Shown: positions 16,289-28,320 of the stretch, piece after piece
Layout: the number at the start of each line of letters is the position of its first letter
Numbering within the stretch: position 1 is the first letter of the stretch
Assembly: GCA_902781095.1 (NCBI GenBank)
Contig: CACZHW010000015.1
Coordinates: 1-59,155, forward strand
DNA from: an uncultured Eubacteriales bacterium
Lineage (GTDB): Bacteria > Bacillota > Clostridia > Christensenellales > Aristaeellaceae
Direction: 5' to 3'
DNA: 59,155 nt
Notes under the pieces: model-generated
Databases searched by the model: none
Told to the model about the DNA's origin: nothing
The model's input: the letters and a program-made list of their open reading frames with translations, nothing else
Position numbers and translations under genes: made by a program

Positions 16289-17745
16289 AAGGCAGGCAAA
16301 GCGGGGCGGTCTGTGCGGCCCTCGCGCTGACGGCATTCGCCCTGGTGGCGCTGTGCTCCATGAGTTCGCCCCTGTATCCCGTCAACATCTGGGGGGACGC
16401 GAACTGCCTTCTGACCGTCGGCCGAGCGATGAAGGGCGGCGCGGTGCTCTACCGGGACATCTACGAACAGAAGGGGCCGACGCTCTACCTTGCGCACCTG
16501 CTGGCGGCATGGGTCTCGGACAGGAGTTTCCTGGGCGTCTTCCTCCTGGAAGGCGTCTGCATGGCGGCTTTTTTCGCGGCGGCCTTCCGGCTGCTCCGGC
16601 GCAGGCTGCGCCTGCTGGCGCCCGCGGCGGCCGTCGTCTGCGGCGCGCTCATCCTCATCGGCACGGCGTTCGTGCGCGGGGACAGCGCGGAGGAGTTCTG
16701 CCTGCCCTTTTCGATGGCGGCGCTCTGCCTGCTGGACGGGGAGGCGCTCCGGGGTGGCATGCCCATGGAGAGGCGGCCGCTCGTGCTGCTGGGTTTGCTC
16801 GCCGGCATCGTGGCCACGGTGAAATTTACGCTGCTGGGCGTCTTCCTGGGGCTGTGCCTGGCGCAGGGGATCTTCGCGCTGCGTGCGGGCGGCGTGCGGC
16901 GCGCGCTGGCAAGCGCCGGCTGGTTCCTGTCGGGCTTTCTTGCGCCCGTGGCGGTGTGGGCAGCCTATTTCGCGGCCCGTGGCGCGCTGCGGGAGGCTTT
17001 TGAAGCGTACATCTACAACAACATCTTCCTCTACGCCGGCGAGGGCCGCCCGGACGCTGCGGAATGGATCGGCATGCTGAGGGGCAATCTCTGGTGGATG
17101 CTGTCCGCGCTGGCGGGGACGGCGGCCTTTGCGCTGGATGGGCGGGAACCGGCGGGATCCCGGCTTGCCGTGGCCGCTTCGTTTGCCGTGCAGCTGGCGG
17201 CGGTCGTGCTGCCGGGCCGCGTGTGGCAGTACAGCCTGCTGGCGCTGGCGCCGTATACGGTTTTCGGCCTGCTTCTCCCGGGGCGGCTGCTGGAGTGCGG
17301 CCTGCAGCGCGACCGCCTGCCCCGGCGGGCCGGCGCGCTTTCGGCAGCCTGCGGCATCGGGGTGTCGCTGGCCCTCTGCGCCGCGTTTTCGCCCAACGCG
17401 TTTTTGCGCGGCGTCCCGCTCTCCGATACGGCACAGGGCCGTCTGGCCGCGCAGGTGGAACCGGGCAGCAGCCTTCTGCAGTACAAGTTCCTGGACGACG
17501 GGCTGTACCTGACGACGGGGACGCTCCCCTCCGAGCGTTTTTTCGTGCTGCTGAACGTCGATCTGCCGGAGATGAAGCAGGAGCTGGACCGCTATGTGGC
17601 GGAAGGGGAGCCGGATTACGTGCTCACCGTCTACGACGAGCTGCCGGAGCGCTTTGACCGCTACCGGCTGGTCGCCACCGACGTCGGCTATCTGGACAAC
17701 AACAAGCCGAACAAGGCGTTTTATCTGTACAGGAGGCTGGAGTGA
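16285..17745 (+). CDS. Polytopic membrane protein, glycosyltransferase family 39-like (paralogue 1)
   Basis: 486 residues from a GTG start that overlaps the recQ stop by 4 bp, with GAGGAGGAG upstream. About ten hydrophobic segments follow an N-terminal extracytoplasmic loop with IWGDANCLLTVGRAM and YRDIYEQKGP. This layout resembles GT-C fold glycosyltransferases (family 39), which use lipid-linked sugars, with an acidic residue in the first loop. The soluble C-terminal tail ends YLYRRLE. It is about the same size and plan as the next gene, which points to a tandem duplication. The activity is inferred, not shown. Confidence 0.75.
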   Translation: MKGRQSGAVCAALALTAFALVALCSMSSPLYPVNIWGDANCLLTVGRAMKGGAVLYRDIYEQKGPTLYLAHLLAAWVSDRSFLGVFLLEGVCMAAFFAAAFRLLRRRLRLLAPAAAVVCGALILIGTAFVRGDSAEEFCLPFSMAALCLLDGEALRGGMPMERRPLVLLGLLAGIVATVKFTLLGVFLGLCLAQGIFALRAGGVRRALASAGWFLSGFLAPVAVWAAYFAARGALREAFEAYIYNNIFLYAGEGRPDAAEWIGMLRGNLWWMLSALAGTAAFALDGREPAGSRLAVAASFAVQLAAVVLPGRVWQYSLLALAPYTVFGLLLPGRLLECGLQRDRLPRRAGALSAACGIGVSLALCAAFSPNAFLRGVPLSDTAQGRLAAQVEPGSSLLQYKFLDDGLYLTTGTLPSERFFVLLNVDLPEMKQELDRYVAEGEPDYVLTVYDELPERFDRYRLVATDVGYLDNNKPNKAFYLYRRLE

Positions 17746-19232
17746 TGAGGCGGGCGAAGAAGGTGCTGCTGCCGGCAGCCTGGCCCCTGCTGTGTGCGGG
17801 GCTGGCGCTCCTGTTCGCCTCCACGGCCTCCCCGCTGTACGCGACCAATTTCTGGACGGATACGAACATCTATTTCACCATCGGCCGGGGGATGCTGAAG
17901 GGGCTCATGCCCTACCGGGACCTCTTTGACCACAAGGGGCCGCTGCTCTACGCGCTCTACGCGCTCGCGGCGGCGGTGGACGCGCACGGCTTTGCCGGCG
18001 TTTGGCTGCTGGAGATCCTCTCCCTTTCGCTGCTGCTGGGGCTGGCGCAGCGCCTGTCGGGCCGGCTGGGCGCGGGCACCCTGCGCTTTGCGGCCGCTCC
18101 GCTGTGCGCGATGGCGACGTGCTGCTCCGCAGCTTTCACGCAGGGCGGCAGTGCGGAGGAATTCTGCCTGCCCGCGCTGATGCTGGGCATCCTGTGCACG
18201 GTGCAGCTGACGGAGGAGAAGGGCGAGAGGCGTCGGACTGCAGTGCTCTTCGGTGCTGCGGCCGCGTGGGTGTTCCTCATCAAGTATACGGATTGCGGGC
18301 TCTTCTTCGGGCTGGGCTTCTTCGCCCTGCTGCAGCTGTGGCGGAAGGACGGGCTGCGGGCATCCGCAGGCGCGCTGGTGCGCATGGCTGCGGGCTTCCT
18401 CGTGCCGGTGCTGCTGTGTGCCGCCTGGCTTTTCGCTTGCGGCGCGCTTTCGGACTGCGTGCGCGTGTACTTCCTCTCCAACCTGCTGGATTACGGCGGA
18501 GCGCCGATGAGCCTGCGCGCCCATTTGCTGAACGCGCTGGCGTATCTGCGCACGCAGAGCGCCGCCAATCCCGTGCTGGCGGGGCTGACCGCCGCCGGCA
18601 TGGCGGGCTTCACCGTGCGGGCGCTGCTTCGCGGGGGGCGCGGCTGTCTGGCCGCTGCGCTGGCCTTCCCCGCCGGTGCGGGGCTGCTGCTGCTTTTCTG
18701 TTACTGGGGGGAGATGGCACACCCGTATTACGCGCTGGTTTTCGCCGCGACGGCGGCGGCCGGAGCCGCGTGCCTGCCGGCGGCCCTTATCCGCGTGCCC
18801 GGGGCGGTGACGGGCCGGCGTGCCGCGCTGCTCGCCGGCGCGCTGGCGATCGCGGTGCTTCCGGCGTGCCGCGCCTTCTGCCGGGCGGTCCCGCTGGCGG
18901 GTGTGCGGCGGGAGGAGATGCCGCAGGTGCGCTTTGCCGGGGAGATGCGCGCGCTGTCCGCGGCGCCCACGCTGCTGGACCTGACGAGCCTCGACCAGGG
19001 ATTCTACCTCGCGGCGGACCTCATCCCCGGCTGCCGCTATTTTGCGGACAACAACCTTGACTCGCAGGAAAAGCGGGAAGCCATTGACGGCTATCTTTCG
19101 GAGGGCCGGTGCGAATTCGTGGTCACCTGGTGGCGGCAACTGCCGGACAACTACGAACCTGTCGACCGGCAGACCGGTGTGTTTGACCTGAACGACCAGA
19201 GAACCTATACCTTATGGAGGCGGAAAGAATGA
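17745..19232 (+). CDS. Polytopic membrane protein, glycosyltransferase family 39-like (paralogue 2)
   Basis: 495 residues; shares with its neighbour the segments SPLY-x-x-N-x-W-x-D-x-[24 protein letters not shown] and a C-terminal TLWRRKE tail. It overlaps the previous stop codon (TGATG); AGGAGG lies 8 bases before the ATG (a GTG one codon earlier is less well spaced). The end overlaps the start of the dehydrogenase gene by 4 bp. A role in exported polysaccharide or glycolipid assembly is inferred from the neighbouring nucleotide-sugar dehydrogenase. Confidence 0.75.
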   Translation: MRRAKKVLLPAAWPLLCAGLALLFASTASPLYATNFWTDTNIYFTIGRGMLKGLMPYRDLFDHKGPLLYALYALAAAVDAHGFAGVWLLEILSLSLLLGLAQRLSGRLGAGTLRFAAAPLCAMATCCSAAFTQGGSAEEFCLPALMLGILCTVQLTEEKGERRRTAVLFGAAAAWVFLIKYTDCGLFFGLGFFALLQLWRKDGLRASAGALVRMAAGFLVPVLLCAAWLFACGALSDCVRVYFLSNLLDYGGAPMSLRAHLLNALAYLRTQSAANPVLAGLTAAGMAGFTVRALLRGGRGCLAAALAFPAGAGLLLLFCYWGEMAHPYYALVFAATAAAGAACLPAALIRVPGAVTGRRAALLAGALAIAVLPACRAFCRAVPLAGVRREEMPQVRFAGEMRALSAAPTLLDLTSLDQGFYLAADLIPGCRYFADNNLDSQEKREAIDGYLSEGRCEFVVTWWRQLPDNYEPVDRQTGVFDLNDQRTYTLWRRKE

Positions 19233-20482
19233 AGGACCTTTCGGATATCCGGATTGCGGTTGCCGGCACGGGCTACGTCGGCCTTTCCCTGTGCGTGCTG
19301 CTCTCCCAGCGGCACGACGTGACGGCGGTGGACGTGGTGCCGGAAAAAGTGGAGATGGTCAACCGGCGCGTATCGCCCATACAGGACAAAGAGATCGAGA
19401 CCTACCTCGCCGAGAAGGAGCTGCGGCTCACGGCGACCCTGGACGGGGAGGCCGCCTACAGGGACGCGGATTTCGTCATCGTGGCCGCGCCCACCAATTA
19501 CGATCCCCGGCTGGACACCTTCGACACCTCCGCGGTGGAGGCGGTTATCCGCCTGGCGCTCTCGGTCAATCCGGACGCCTGGATCGTCATCAAATCCACG
19601 ATCCCCGTCGGGTACACGGAGAAGGCGCGGGAACTGTTCCATACGGACCGGATCCTCTTCAGCCCGGAGTTCCTGCGGGAGAGCCGGGCGCTGTACGACA
19701 ATCTGCATCCTTCCCGCATCATCGTGGGCTGCGACGCGGAAGGCGAGGGGCGCAGGGCGGGCGAGACCTTCGCCGCGCTGCTGCGCGAGGGCGCACTGGA
19801 AAAAGACGTGCCCGTTCTTTTGATGGGCACGACGGAGGCGGAGGCGGTGAAGCTGTTCGCCAACACCTACCTGGCGCTGCGCGTCTCATACTTCAACGAG
19901 CTGGACACCTACGCGGAGATGAAGGGGCTTAACACGCGGCAGATCATCGACGGCGTGTGCCTGGACCCGCGCATCGGCAGCCATTACAACAACCCGTCCT
20001 TCGGCTACGGCGGTTACTGCCTGCCCAAGGACACCAAGCAGCTGCTGGCCAATTACCGGGACGTGCCGGAAAACCTCATCCAGGCCATCGTGGACAGCAA
20101 CCGCACGCGCAAGGATTTCATCGCGGACCGCGTGCTGGCCCGGGCCGGCGCCTACGACTATGCGGAGGACAACCAGTTTTCGCCGGAAAACGAGCACCCG
20201 GTCACCATCGGAGTGTACCGCCTGACGATGAAGACGGGCAGCGACAATTTCCGCCAGAGCAGCATCCAGGGCGTGATGAAGCGCATCAAGGCGAAGGGGG
20301 CCACGGTCGTCATTTACGAGCCGACGCTGGAGCCCGGCTCCACCTTCTTCGGCTCCGTGGTCATCGGCGACCTTTCGGAGTTCAAGCGGCGCAGCGACGC
20401 CATCATCGCCAACCGCTACGATGCCTGCCTGGACGACGTGCAGGAAAAGGTCTACACGAGGGACCTCTTCCGAAGGGATTGA
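19229..20482 (+). CDS. ugd: UDP-glucose 6-dehydrogenase family protein
   Basis: 417 residues; NAD-dependent oxidation of UDP-glucose (or a similar nucleotide sugar) to the uronic acid. The Rossmann motif is [13 protein letters not shown] (about residues 8-20). The catalytic cysteine lies in [16 protein letters not shown] (about residue 260), the full family signature. The ATG at 19229 overlaps the upstream stop by 4 bp and has GGAGG 8 bases upstream; an earlier ATG at 19214 has no RBS. It is the last gene of the recQ-led run and would supply UDP-glucuronate for a surface polysaccharide. Confidence 0.9.
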   Translation: MKDLSDIRIAVAGTGYVGLSLCVLLSQRHDVTAVDVVPEKVEMVNRRVSPIQDKEIETYLAEKELRLTATLDGEAAYRDADFVIVAAPTNYDPRLDTFDTSAVEAVIRLALSVNPDAWIVIKSTIPVGYTEKARELFHTDRILFSPEFLRESRALYDNLHPSRIIVGCDAEGEGRRAGETFAALLREGALEKDVPVLLMGTTEAEAVKLFANTYLALRVSYFNELDTYAEMKGLNTRQIIDGVCLDPRIGSHYNNPSFGYGGYCLPKDTKQLLANYRDVPENLIQAIVDSNRTRKDFIADRVLARAGAYDYAEDNQFSPENEHPVTIGVYRLTMKTGSDNFRQSSIQGVMKRIKAKGATVVIYEPTLEPGSTFFGSVVIGDLSEFKRRSDAIIANRYDACLDDVQEKVYTRDLFRRD

Positions 20483-20511
20483 AAAAACCGCCTCTCCCGA
20501 AGGAGAGGCGG
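20482..20511 (-). terminator. Terminator of typA
   Basis: 10-bp stem CCGCCTCTCC/GGAGAGGCGG with a TTCG loop on the leftward strand, followed by six Ts. It lies between the convergent ugd and typA genes. Confidence 0.88.
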
Positions 20512-20525
20512 CTGAAGAAAACGGA

Positions 20526-22370
<1,845 letters not shown>

Positions 22371-22399
22371 AGAAATACCTTCTTTCTGTCGGTTCGGGC

Positions 22400-24010
22400 T
22401 CAGTCGGCGCTGCGGCTTGCCGTCTCGGCCAGGACGAGTCCCTCGTTGTTCTCCAGGGCCCAGCGGATGGACCACTCGTTTTCAAACAGGATGACGTCGC
22501 GCTCGTGCGCGTCTTTCGCCAGCGAGGTGGTGCTGGAGAGTTTCAGCTCTTCCGGCGGCCTGGGAGAGCTCTCGATCCAGCGGACGAACCGATAGCCGAG
22601 GGGATAACGGTGGATTTCCGCGCCGTACTCGGTGCGCAGGCGGTGTTCCAGCACCTCGAACTGCAGCATGCCGACGACGCCGACGATGATTTCCTCAAAC
22701 CCGACGCCGGGGCGCTTGAAGGTCTGGATGGCGCCCTCCTCGGAGAGCTGCAGCACGCCCTTGACGAACTGCTTGCGCTTCAGGCTGTCCACCGAGGCGA
22801 CGCGCGCGAAGAACTCCGGCGCGAAGACGGGGATGCCCGCGTAGCGGCGCTTTTTGCCCGTGCACAGGGTGTCGCCCAGCGCGAAGACGCCGGGATCGAA
22901 CAGGCCGATGATGTCGCCGGGATAGGCGTTTGTGACGGCCTCGCGCTCGTCCGCCATGAACTGCTGGGGCTGCTTGAGCTGGATCTGCTTGCCGCTGCCG
23001 CTGTGCCAGACGGTCATGCCGCCGGTGAAGACGCCGGAGCAGATGCGCATGAAGGCCAGCCGGTCGCGGTGCTGCGGGTTCATGTTGGCCTGAATCTTGA
23101 AGATGAAGCCCGAGAAATCGGGATCCTCCGGGCGGACAAGCCCGATGTCGCTCTCGTGCGGCGCGGGCGGGGTGGAGTACTCCAGGAAGCGGGAGAGGAA
23201 GGGCTCCACGCCGAAGTTGGTGATGGCGGAGCCGAAGAACATGGGCGTCAGCTCGCCGGTGCGGACCTTCTCAAGGTCGAAGGCGTCGCCCGCGATGTCC
23301 AGCAGTTCGATCTCGTCCATGAGACGGGTGTAGAGCCGCCCGCCCAGCAGGTCCGGCAGGGCGGGATCGTCCACCGGAACGTCCTGCTTCTCCACGCGCG
23401 TTTTGCCGTGGTCGCCGCTCTCGTAGAGCTCCACCATGCGGGTGTCGCGGTGGTAAACACCTTTAAAGTCGCCGTCGGTTCCGATCGGCCAGTTGACGGG
23501 GCAGGCGCGGATGCCCAGCACCTGCTCCATCTCCTCCATCAGGGAGAAGGGGTCCTTGGCGGCTCGGTCCATCTTGTTGACGAAGGTGAAGATGGGGATG
23601 TTGCGCAGGCGGCAGACCTTGAAGAGCTTGATCGTCTGCGCCTCCACGCCCTTGGCGGCGTCGATCAGCATGACGGCGCTGTCCGCGGCGACCAGCACGC
23701 GGTAGGTGTCCTCGGAGAAGTCCTGATGGCCGGGTGTGTCCAGGATGTTGATGTGATAGCCGTCAAACTCGAACTGCATGGCGGAGGAGGTGACGGAGAT
23801 GCCGCGCTGCTTCTCGATTTCCATCCAGTCGGAGGTGGCGTGCCGGTCGGCCTTGCGCGCCTTGACGCTGCCGGCCTGCCGGATTGCGCCGGAATAGAGC
23901 AGCAGCTTTTCGGTCAGCGTCGTCTTGCCGGCGTCAGGGTGAGAGATGATGGCGAAGGTGCGGCGGCGCGCCACTTCGCTTTGCAGCATGCCTGGCTGGA
24001 TATCGGCCAT
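22400..24010 (-). CDS. prfC: Peptide chain release factor 3
   Basis: 536 residues; GTPase that removes RF1 and RF2 from the ribosome after termination. It shows [17 protein letters not shown] (G1), [14 protein letters not shown] (G3) and NKMDR (G4), and the RF3-type C-terminal domain ([16 protein letters not shown]). Length is standard. ATG at 24010 with RBS AAGGAGGTTTCC. Probably co-transcribed with typA. Confidence 0.95.
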   Translation of the reverse strand: MADIQPGMLQSEVARRRTFAIISHPDAGKTTLTEKLLLYSGAIRQAGSVKARKADRHATSDWMEIEKQRGISVTSSAMQFEFDGYHINILDTPGHQDFSEDTYRVLVAADSAVMLIDAAKGVEAQTIKLFKVCRLRNIPIFTFVNKMDRAAKDPFSLMEEMEQVLGIRACPVNWPIGTDGDFKGVYHRDTRMVELYESGDHGKTRVEKQDVPVDDPALPDLLGGRLYTRLMDEIELLDIAGDAFDLEKVRTGELTPMFFGSAITNFGVEPFLSRFLEYSTPPAPHESDIGLVRPEDPDFSGFIFKIQANMNPQHRDRLAFMRICSGVFTGGMTVWHSGSGKQIQLKQPQQFMADEREAVTNAYPGDIIGLFDPGVFALGDTLCTGKKRRYAGIPVFAPEFFARVASVDSLKRKQFVKGVLQLSEEGAIQTFKRPGVGFEEIIVGVVGMLQFEVLEHRLRTEYGAEIHRYPLGYRFVRWIESSPRPPEELKLSSTTSLAKDAHERDVILFENEWSIRWALENNEGLVLAETASRSAD

Positions 24011-24060
24011 GGAAACCTCCTTGGATGGAACAAACCTTGCTTTTACAATGACAATTGCAC

Positions 24061-24088
24061 AGTATAACACAGGATGGCGGGATTGAAA
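24061..24088 (-). promoter_or_regulatory. Promoter of prfC-typA
   Basis: Leftward extended -10 TGTTATACT (TATACT at 24061-24066) with a weak -35 TTTCAA 16 bases upstream (24083-24088). Confidence 0.5.
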
Positions 24089-24149
24089 AGGCGTCCGGCC
24101 GCATTTTTGAGGACGGCTAAAACGTGGAAAAACAGAAACAATTGATTCA

Positions 24150-24165
24150 TAACAACATGTTGTTA
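24150..24165. promoter_or_regulatory. 16-bp perfect palindrome upstream of the response regulator promoter
   Basis: TAACAACATGTTGTTA is a perfect palindrome that ends 3 bases before the -35 box at 24169. The position fits an activator or autoregulator site. Confidence 0.65.
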
Positions 24166-24168
24166 ATA

Positions 24169-24198
24169 TTGACGAAAGGTGTTTTGTTCAAGTATAAT
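24169..24198 (+). promoter_or_regulatory. Promoter of the response regulator gene
   Basis: -35 TTGACG (24169-24174), 18-bp spacer, -10 TATAAT (24193-24198). Confidence 0.8.
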
Positions 24199-24246
24199 TC
24201 CCTCAGATAACCGGGTGACAGTTTGTCTTCAAAAAGGGGTGACCGT

Positions 24247-24924
24247 ATGCGGCTGCTGATCGTGGAAGATGATGTGGAACTTTGCCGGGAACTGGGCAAC
24301 CATCTGACCGCCTGCGGGTATGCGGTTGACGCTTTTTCAAATGCGGAAGAGGTGCTGGAGCGCCTGGACAGGGACGAAGCGTACGATGCGGCGGTGCTGG
24401 ACATCCTGCTCCCGGGCATGGACGGGCTGACGCTTTTGCGCAGGCTGCGGGACGCGGGCAACCGGCTCCCCGTCCTGGTGTTGACGATGCGCGGCAGCGT
24501 GCAGGACCGCGTGCAGGGGCTGGACGCCGGCGCGGACGATTACATGGTAAAGCCTTTCTCGTATGAGGAGCTGGACGCACGGCTGCGGGCGCTGATCCGC
24601 CGGGGCCCGGCGCTGCACGGAAACGTGCTGACGGTGGCCGACCTCTCGCTGGAGACCTCCACGCGGCGCGTTTGGCGCGGCGGAAAGGAGATCCGGCTCT
24701 CCGGCAGGGAGTTCGCGCTATTGGAGTACATGATGTACAACGAGGGCATCGTGCTGACCCGCGGGCAGATCGGGCAGCACATCTGGAATTCGCAGGGGGC
24801 GAACGCCTCCAACGTGGTGGACGTTTACATCCGCTACCTGCGGCGCAAGATCGATGACGAATCGAAGGTCAAGCTCATCCGCACGGTGCGGGGCGCCGGC
24901 TACAGGCTGAGCGCGGAAGAGTAA
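24247..24924 (+). CDS. OmpR-family response regulator, orphan
   Basis: 225 residues: receiver domain (1-118) with acidic pocket EDD at 7-9, phosphoacceptor aspartate in LDILLPGMDG, T in LTMRG and K in VKPFSYEEL. It is followed by an OmpR-type winged helix (about 127-222; LSGREFALLEYMM, VDVYIRYLRRKID, IRTVRGAGYRL). The ATG at 24247 has AAAAGGGGTGACC upstream. No histidine kinase gene is adjacent, so the partner is elsewhere. A palindrome just upstream of its promoter suggests autoregulation. Confidence 0.93.
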   Translation: MRLLIVEDDVELCRELGNHLTACGYAVDAFSNAEEVLERLDRDEAYDAAVLDILLPGMDGLTLLRRLRDAGNRLPVLVLTMRGSVQDRVQGLDAGADDYMVKPFSYEELDARLRALIRRGPALHGNVLTVADLSLETSTRRVWRGGKEIRLSGREFALLEYMMYNEGIVLTRGQIGQHIWNSQGANASNVVDVYIRYLRRKIDDESKVKLIRTVRGAGYRLSAEE

Positions 24925-24937
24925 AAAGACAGGAAAA

Positions 24938-24974
24938 CGGGCGGCGCCGACGGCGCCGCCCGGATGCGTTTTGG
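24938..24974 (+). terminator. Terminator of the response regulator gene
   Basis: 11-bp stem CGGGCGGCGCC/GGCGCCGCCCG with a 3-nt loop, followed by a short T-containing tail (GCGTTTTGG). Confidence 0.7.
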
Positions 24975-24999
24975 GGATTTCAGCCTGAAAAAGGCAGAA

Positions 25000-25542
25000 T
25001 TACAGGAAAGAGGACAGCGGCAGGAAGGCGCGTACCGGCGCACCGCCGGTTTCCGTCTGCACATACGCCCACCCGCCGCAGACGGCCAGCACGACGGGCT
25101 GTGCGCCTTCCTTCACCTCGCACAGCTGCGCGGGCGTTTCCGCAAGGGGCTCCAGGGTGAGGAAGGTGTCCTCCATGACGGTGACGGGGACGGCGTCCTC
25201 AAAGAGGAGCTCCGGCCCGTCCGGGAAGGCGGCCGCGGCGGACGGAACCCAGCCGACGGCGCCGTAGCCGCCGGCGCTGCCGGGGGCGACCATCGCCCAG
25301 CAATCCGCCTGCCCGAAGAAGACGTAGGGCGCGGAAAGGTCGATCTCGGTGCCGGCGGGCAAAAACTGTTCCGTCGGCCCGCACTGCATCGGGACGGGCA
25401 CGGCGCCCGCCTCGCCGGGCATCTCGGTGCACTGCAGCGTGAAGACACCCAGGCCGGCGTCCTCGGCGGCCGCGGCGGCGCACAGGCAGAGCAGGCAGGC
25501 AAGGCAGAAGAAAAGCCCCTGCCGGAAGCGGCTGTGTCTCAT
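25000..25542 (-). CDS. Small secreted protein with SH3-like repeats
   Basis: 180 residues with an N-terminal signal peptide (hydrophobic segment about 8-24, cleavage near AAAAAE). The mature part has two repeated beta-rich halves with SH3-like spacing (GWVPSAAAAF; VCGGWAYVQTETGG). The ATG at 25542 has RBS GGAGGGATCCCG; a frame extending to 25626 adds no signal. No specific family recognised; likely a cell-wall or surface protein. Function unknown. Confidence 0.65.
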   Translation of the reverse strand: MRHSRFRQGLFFCLACLLCLCAAAAAEDAGLGVFTLQCTEMPGEAGAVPVPMQCGPTEQFLPAGTEIDLSAPYVFFGQADCWAMVAPGSAGGYGAVGWVPSAAAAFPDGPELLFEDAVPVTVMEDTFLTLEPLAETPAQLCEVKEGAQPVVLAVCGGWAYVQTETGGAPVRAFLPLSSFL

Positions 25543-25571
25543 CGGGATCCCTCCGTTTCCACATCGTCCAA

Positions 25572-25597
25572 TGAAAAAGACGGGTTCTTGCGAACCC
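25572..25597 (-). terminator. Terminator of argG
   Basis: 6-bp stem GGGTTC/GAACCC with a tight loop, followed leftward by CGTCTTTTTC. It lies just past the argG stop codon. Confidence 0.75.
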
Positions 25598-25628
25598 ATC
25601 ATATCATATGCGCCGGACCTTCGCAACC

Positions 25629-26858
<1,230 letters not shown>

Positions 26859-26908
26859 ATCGGTATCCTCCCTGTCTTGCCGCGGGGCGGCATCTCGTTT
26901 GCCTGCGT

Positions 26909-26937
26909 ATTATAGCGCCGCACTTATAAAAATGCAA
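26909..26937 (-). promoter_or_regulatory. argG promoter
   Basis: Leftward -35 TTGCAT (26932-26937), 17-bp spacer, -10 TATAAT (26909-26914). Confidence 0.8.
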
Positions 26938-26938
26938 G
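26921..26938. promoter_or_regulatory. Probable ARG box (ArgR operator)
   Basis: CACTTATAAAAATGCAAG matches the Bacillus-type ARG box CATGAATAAAAATTCAAG at 14 of 18 positions and covers the argG -35 box. A weaker second candidate (TAATGAATATTTATATAG) lies at about 26983-27000. Confidence 0.6.
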
Positions 26939-27038
26939 TAAAATGAAAAAATATACACTAAACCGGAAAAGAATCGTCAAAATAATGAATATTTATATAG
27001 ATTTGCAGTAAGCATTCCACAGATCCGGAGCAAAGAGC

Positions 27039-27061
27039 GTGCATACCGGTGTGCATACCGG
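27039..27061. repeat. Short tandem direct repeat upstream of ruvC
   Basis: Two copies of the 11-mer GTGCATACCGG separated by one base, about 20 bases before the ruvC -35 box. Meaning unknown. Confidence 0.6.
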
Positions 27062-27077
27062 CCGGCGGACGGCTTCA

Positions 27078-27106
27078 TTGACAGCACGGGCGAAATAGGA
27101 TAAACT
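27078..27106 (+). promoter_or_regulatory. Promoter of the ruvC operon
   Basis: -35 TTGACA (27078-27083), 17-bp spacer, -10 TAAACT (27101-27106). Confidence 0.78.
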
Positions 27107-27144
27107 GACTTCCGCATATCATGGAGGTCAGAGGGGGAAAGCGC

Positions 27145-27639
27145 GTGCGCATTCTGGGGATCGATCCGGGTCTGGCGACGATGGGCTGGGGGGTCATCGA
27201 GTCGGACGGTTACAGGGAGCGTCTCGTGCAGTACGGGGCGCTGATCACCTATCCGAGAGACACGTTTCCCACCCGGCTGCAGAGCCTGTACGAGGGTGTG
27301 CGCGGCCTGCTTTCCACCTTTAGACCGGAAGAGATCGCCTTCGAAGAGCTGTTCTTTTCCAAAAACATCACGACGGGCATCCAGGTCGGCGGCGCGCGCG
27401 GCGTGGCGCTGGCAGCCTGCCGCGGCTATACGGACGAGCTGTACGAATATACGCCCATGCAGATCAAGCAGGCGGTGGTGGGTTACGGCGGCGCCGAGAA
27501 GCACCAGGTGCAGATGATGGTGCGCATGCTGCTGAACATCCCGGAGATTCCGCGTCCGGACGACGCGGCGGACGCCGTGGCCTGCGCCATCTGCCACGCC
27601 CACGCGGGCGCCGGGCGCAGCCAGTTCAAAATCAAGTGA
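27145..27639 (+). CDS. ruvC: Holliday junction resolvase RuvC
   Basis: 164 residues from a GTG start at 27145 (VRILGIDPG), preceded by AGAGGGGGAAAGC; an ATG eight codons earlier has no RBS. The enzyme cuts Holliday junctions in the RuvABC complex. The four acidic residues are visible: D in ILGIDPG, E in AFEELFFSKN, and two in RPDDAADAVACAICH. First gene of ruvC-ruvA-ruvB-queA. Confidence 0.95.
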   Translation: MRILGIDPGLATMGWGVIESDGYRERLVQYGALITYPRDTFPTRLQSLYEGVRGLLSTFRPEEIAFEELFFSKNITTGIQVGGARGVALAACRGYTDELYEYTPMQIKQAVVGYGGAEKHQVQMMVRMLLNIPEIPRPDDAADAVACAICHAHAGAGRSQFKIK

Positions 27640-27651
27640 GGAAGAGAAGAC

Positions 27652-28251
27652 ATGATCGACTTTATCGAGGGAACCGTTGCGGACAAGACGCCGGGCGAGC
27701 TGGTGATCAGCGCGGGCGGCGTGGGCTTTCTGCTGATGTGCTCCGCCGCGACGCTGGCCGAGGCGCCCGCTGTCGGGGAAAAGTGGCGCTGCTACAGCGT
27801 GCTGAACGTGCGTGAGGACGCGATGGAGCTCTTCGGCTTTGCCACGAAGCACGAGCGGGACATGTTCCGCCGGCTGTGCCAGATTACGGGCATCGGCGCC
27901 AAGACGGCGCTGGGCGTCCTCTCTTCGATGCCGCTGCGGGATCTCTCCGTGGCCATCGTCACGGGGGACGTGGCGGCGCTCTCCCGCGCGCCGGGCATCG
28001 GCAAGAAGACGGCGCAGCGCATCGTGCTGGAGCTGAAGGACAAGGTGGAGCAGGCGGACCTGTCCCAAGCGGGCGGCGCAAGCATACCGGCGGCGCCTGT
28101 GGGCAACGCCCAGCGGGAGGCGCAGGCGGCCCTGCAGGCGCTGGGCTACACCTCCGCGGAGGCGGCCAGGGCCGTCAACCTGGTGCGCGACCAGGCGGAC
28201 ACGGTGGACGCGCTGGTCATGCTGGCCTTAAAGCAGGTCGGCTCCCTGTAA
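27652..28251 (+). CDS. ruvA: Holliday junction DNA helicase subunit RuvA
   Basis: 199 residues; tetrameric junction-binding subunit that loads RuvB. It has the N-terminal OB fold (MIDFIEGTVADKTPGELVI) and two helix-hairpin-helix motifs (ITGIGAKTALGVLSSM, APGIGKKTAQRIVLEL). A C-terminal three-helix RuvB-contacting domain (about 148-199) follows. Separated from ruvC by 12 bp. Confidence 0.96.
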   Translation: MIDFIEGTVADKTPGELVISAGGVGFLLMCSAATLAEAPAVGEKWRCYSVLNVREDAMELFGFATKHERDMFRRLCQITGIGAKTALGVLSSMPLRDLSVAIVTGDVAALSRAPGIGKKTAQRIVLELKDKVEQADLSQAGGASIPAAPVGNAQREAQAALQALGYTSAEAARAVNLVRDQADTVDALVMLALKQVGSL

Positions 28252-28320
28252 GCGGAAAAAGGACAGCATTAAGGTAGAGAGGGGCGCGGATTTTTGCGCG
28301 CCCGGCAAGGAGAGAACGCA

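Noticed and set aside
26859..27144. Small RNA or riboswitch in the argG-ruvC gap
   Set aside because: The AT-rich gap is explained by two promoters and an ARG box; no tRNA-like or riboswitch-like fold was recognised by eye.
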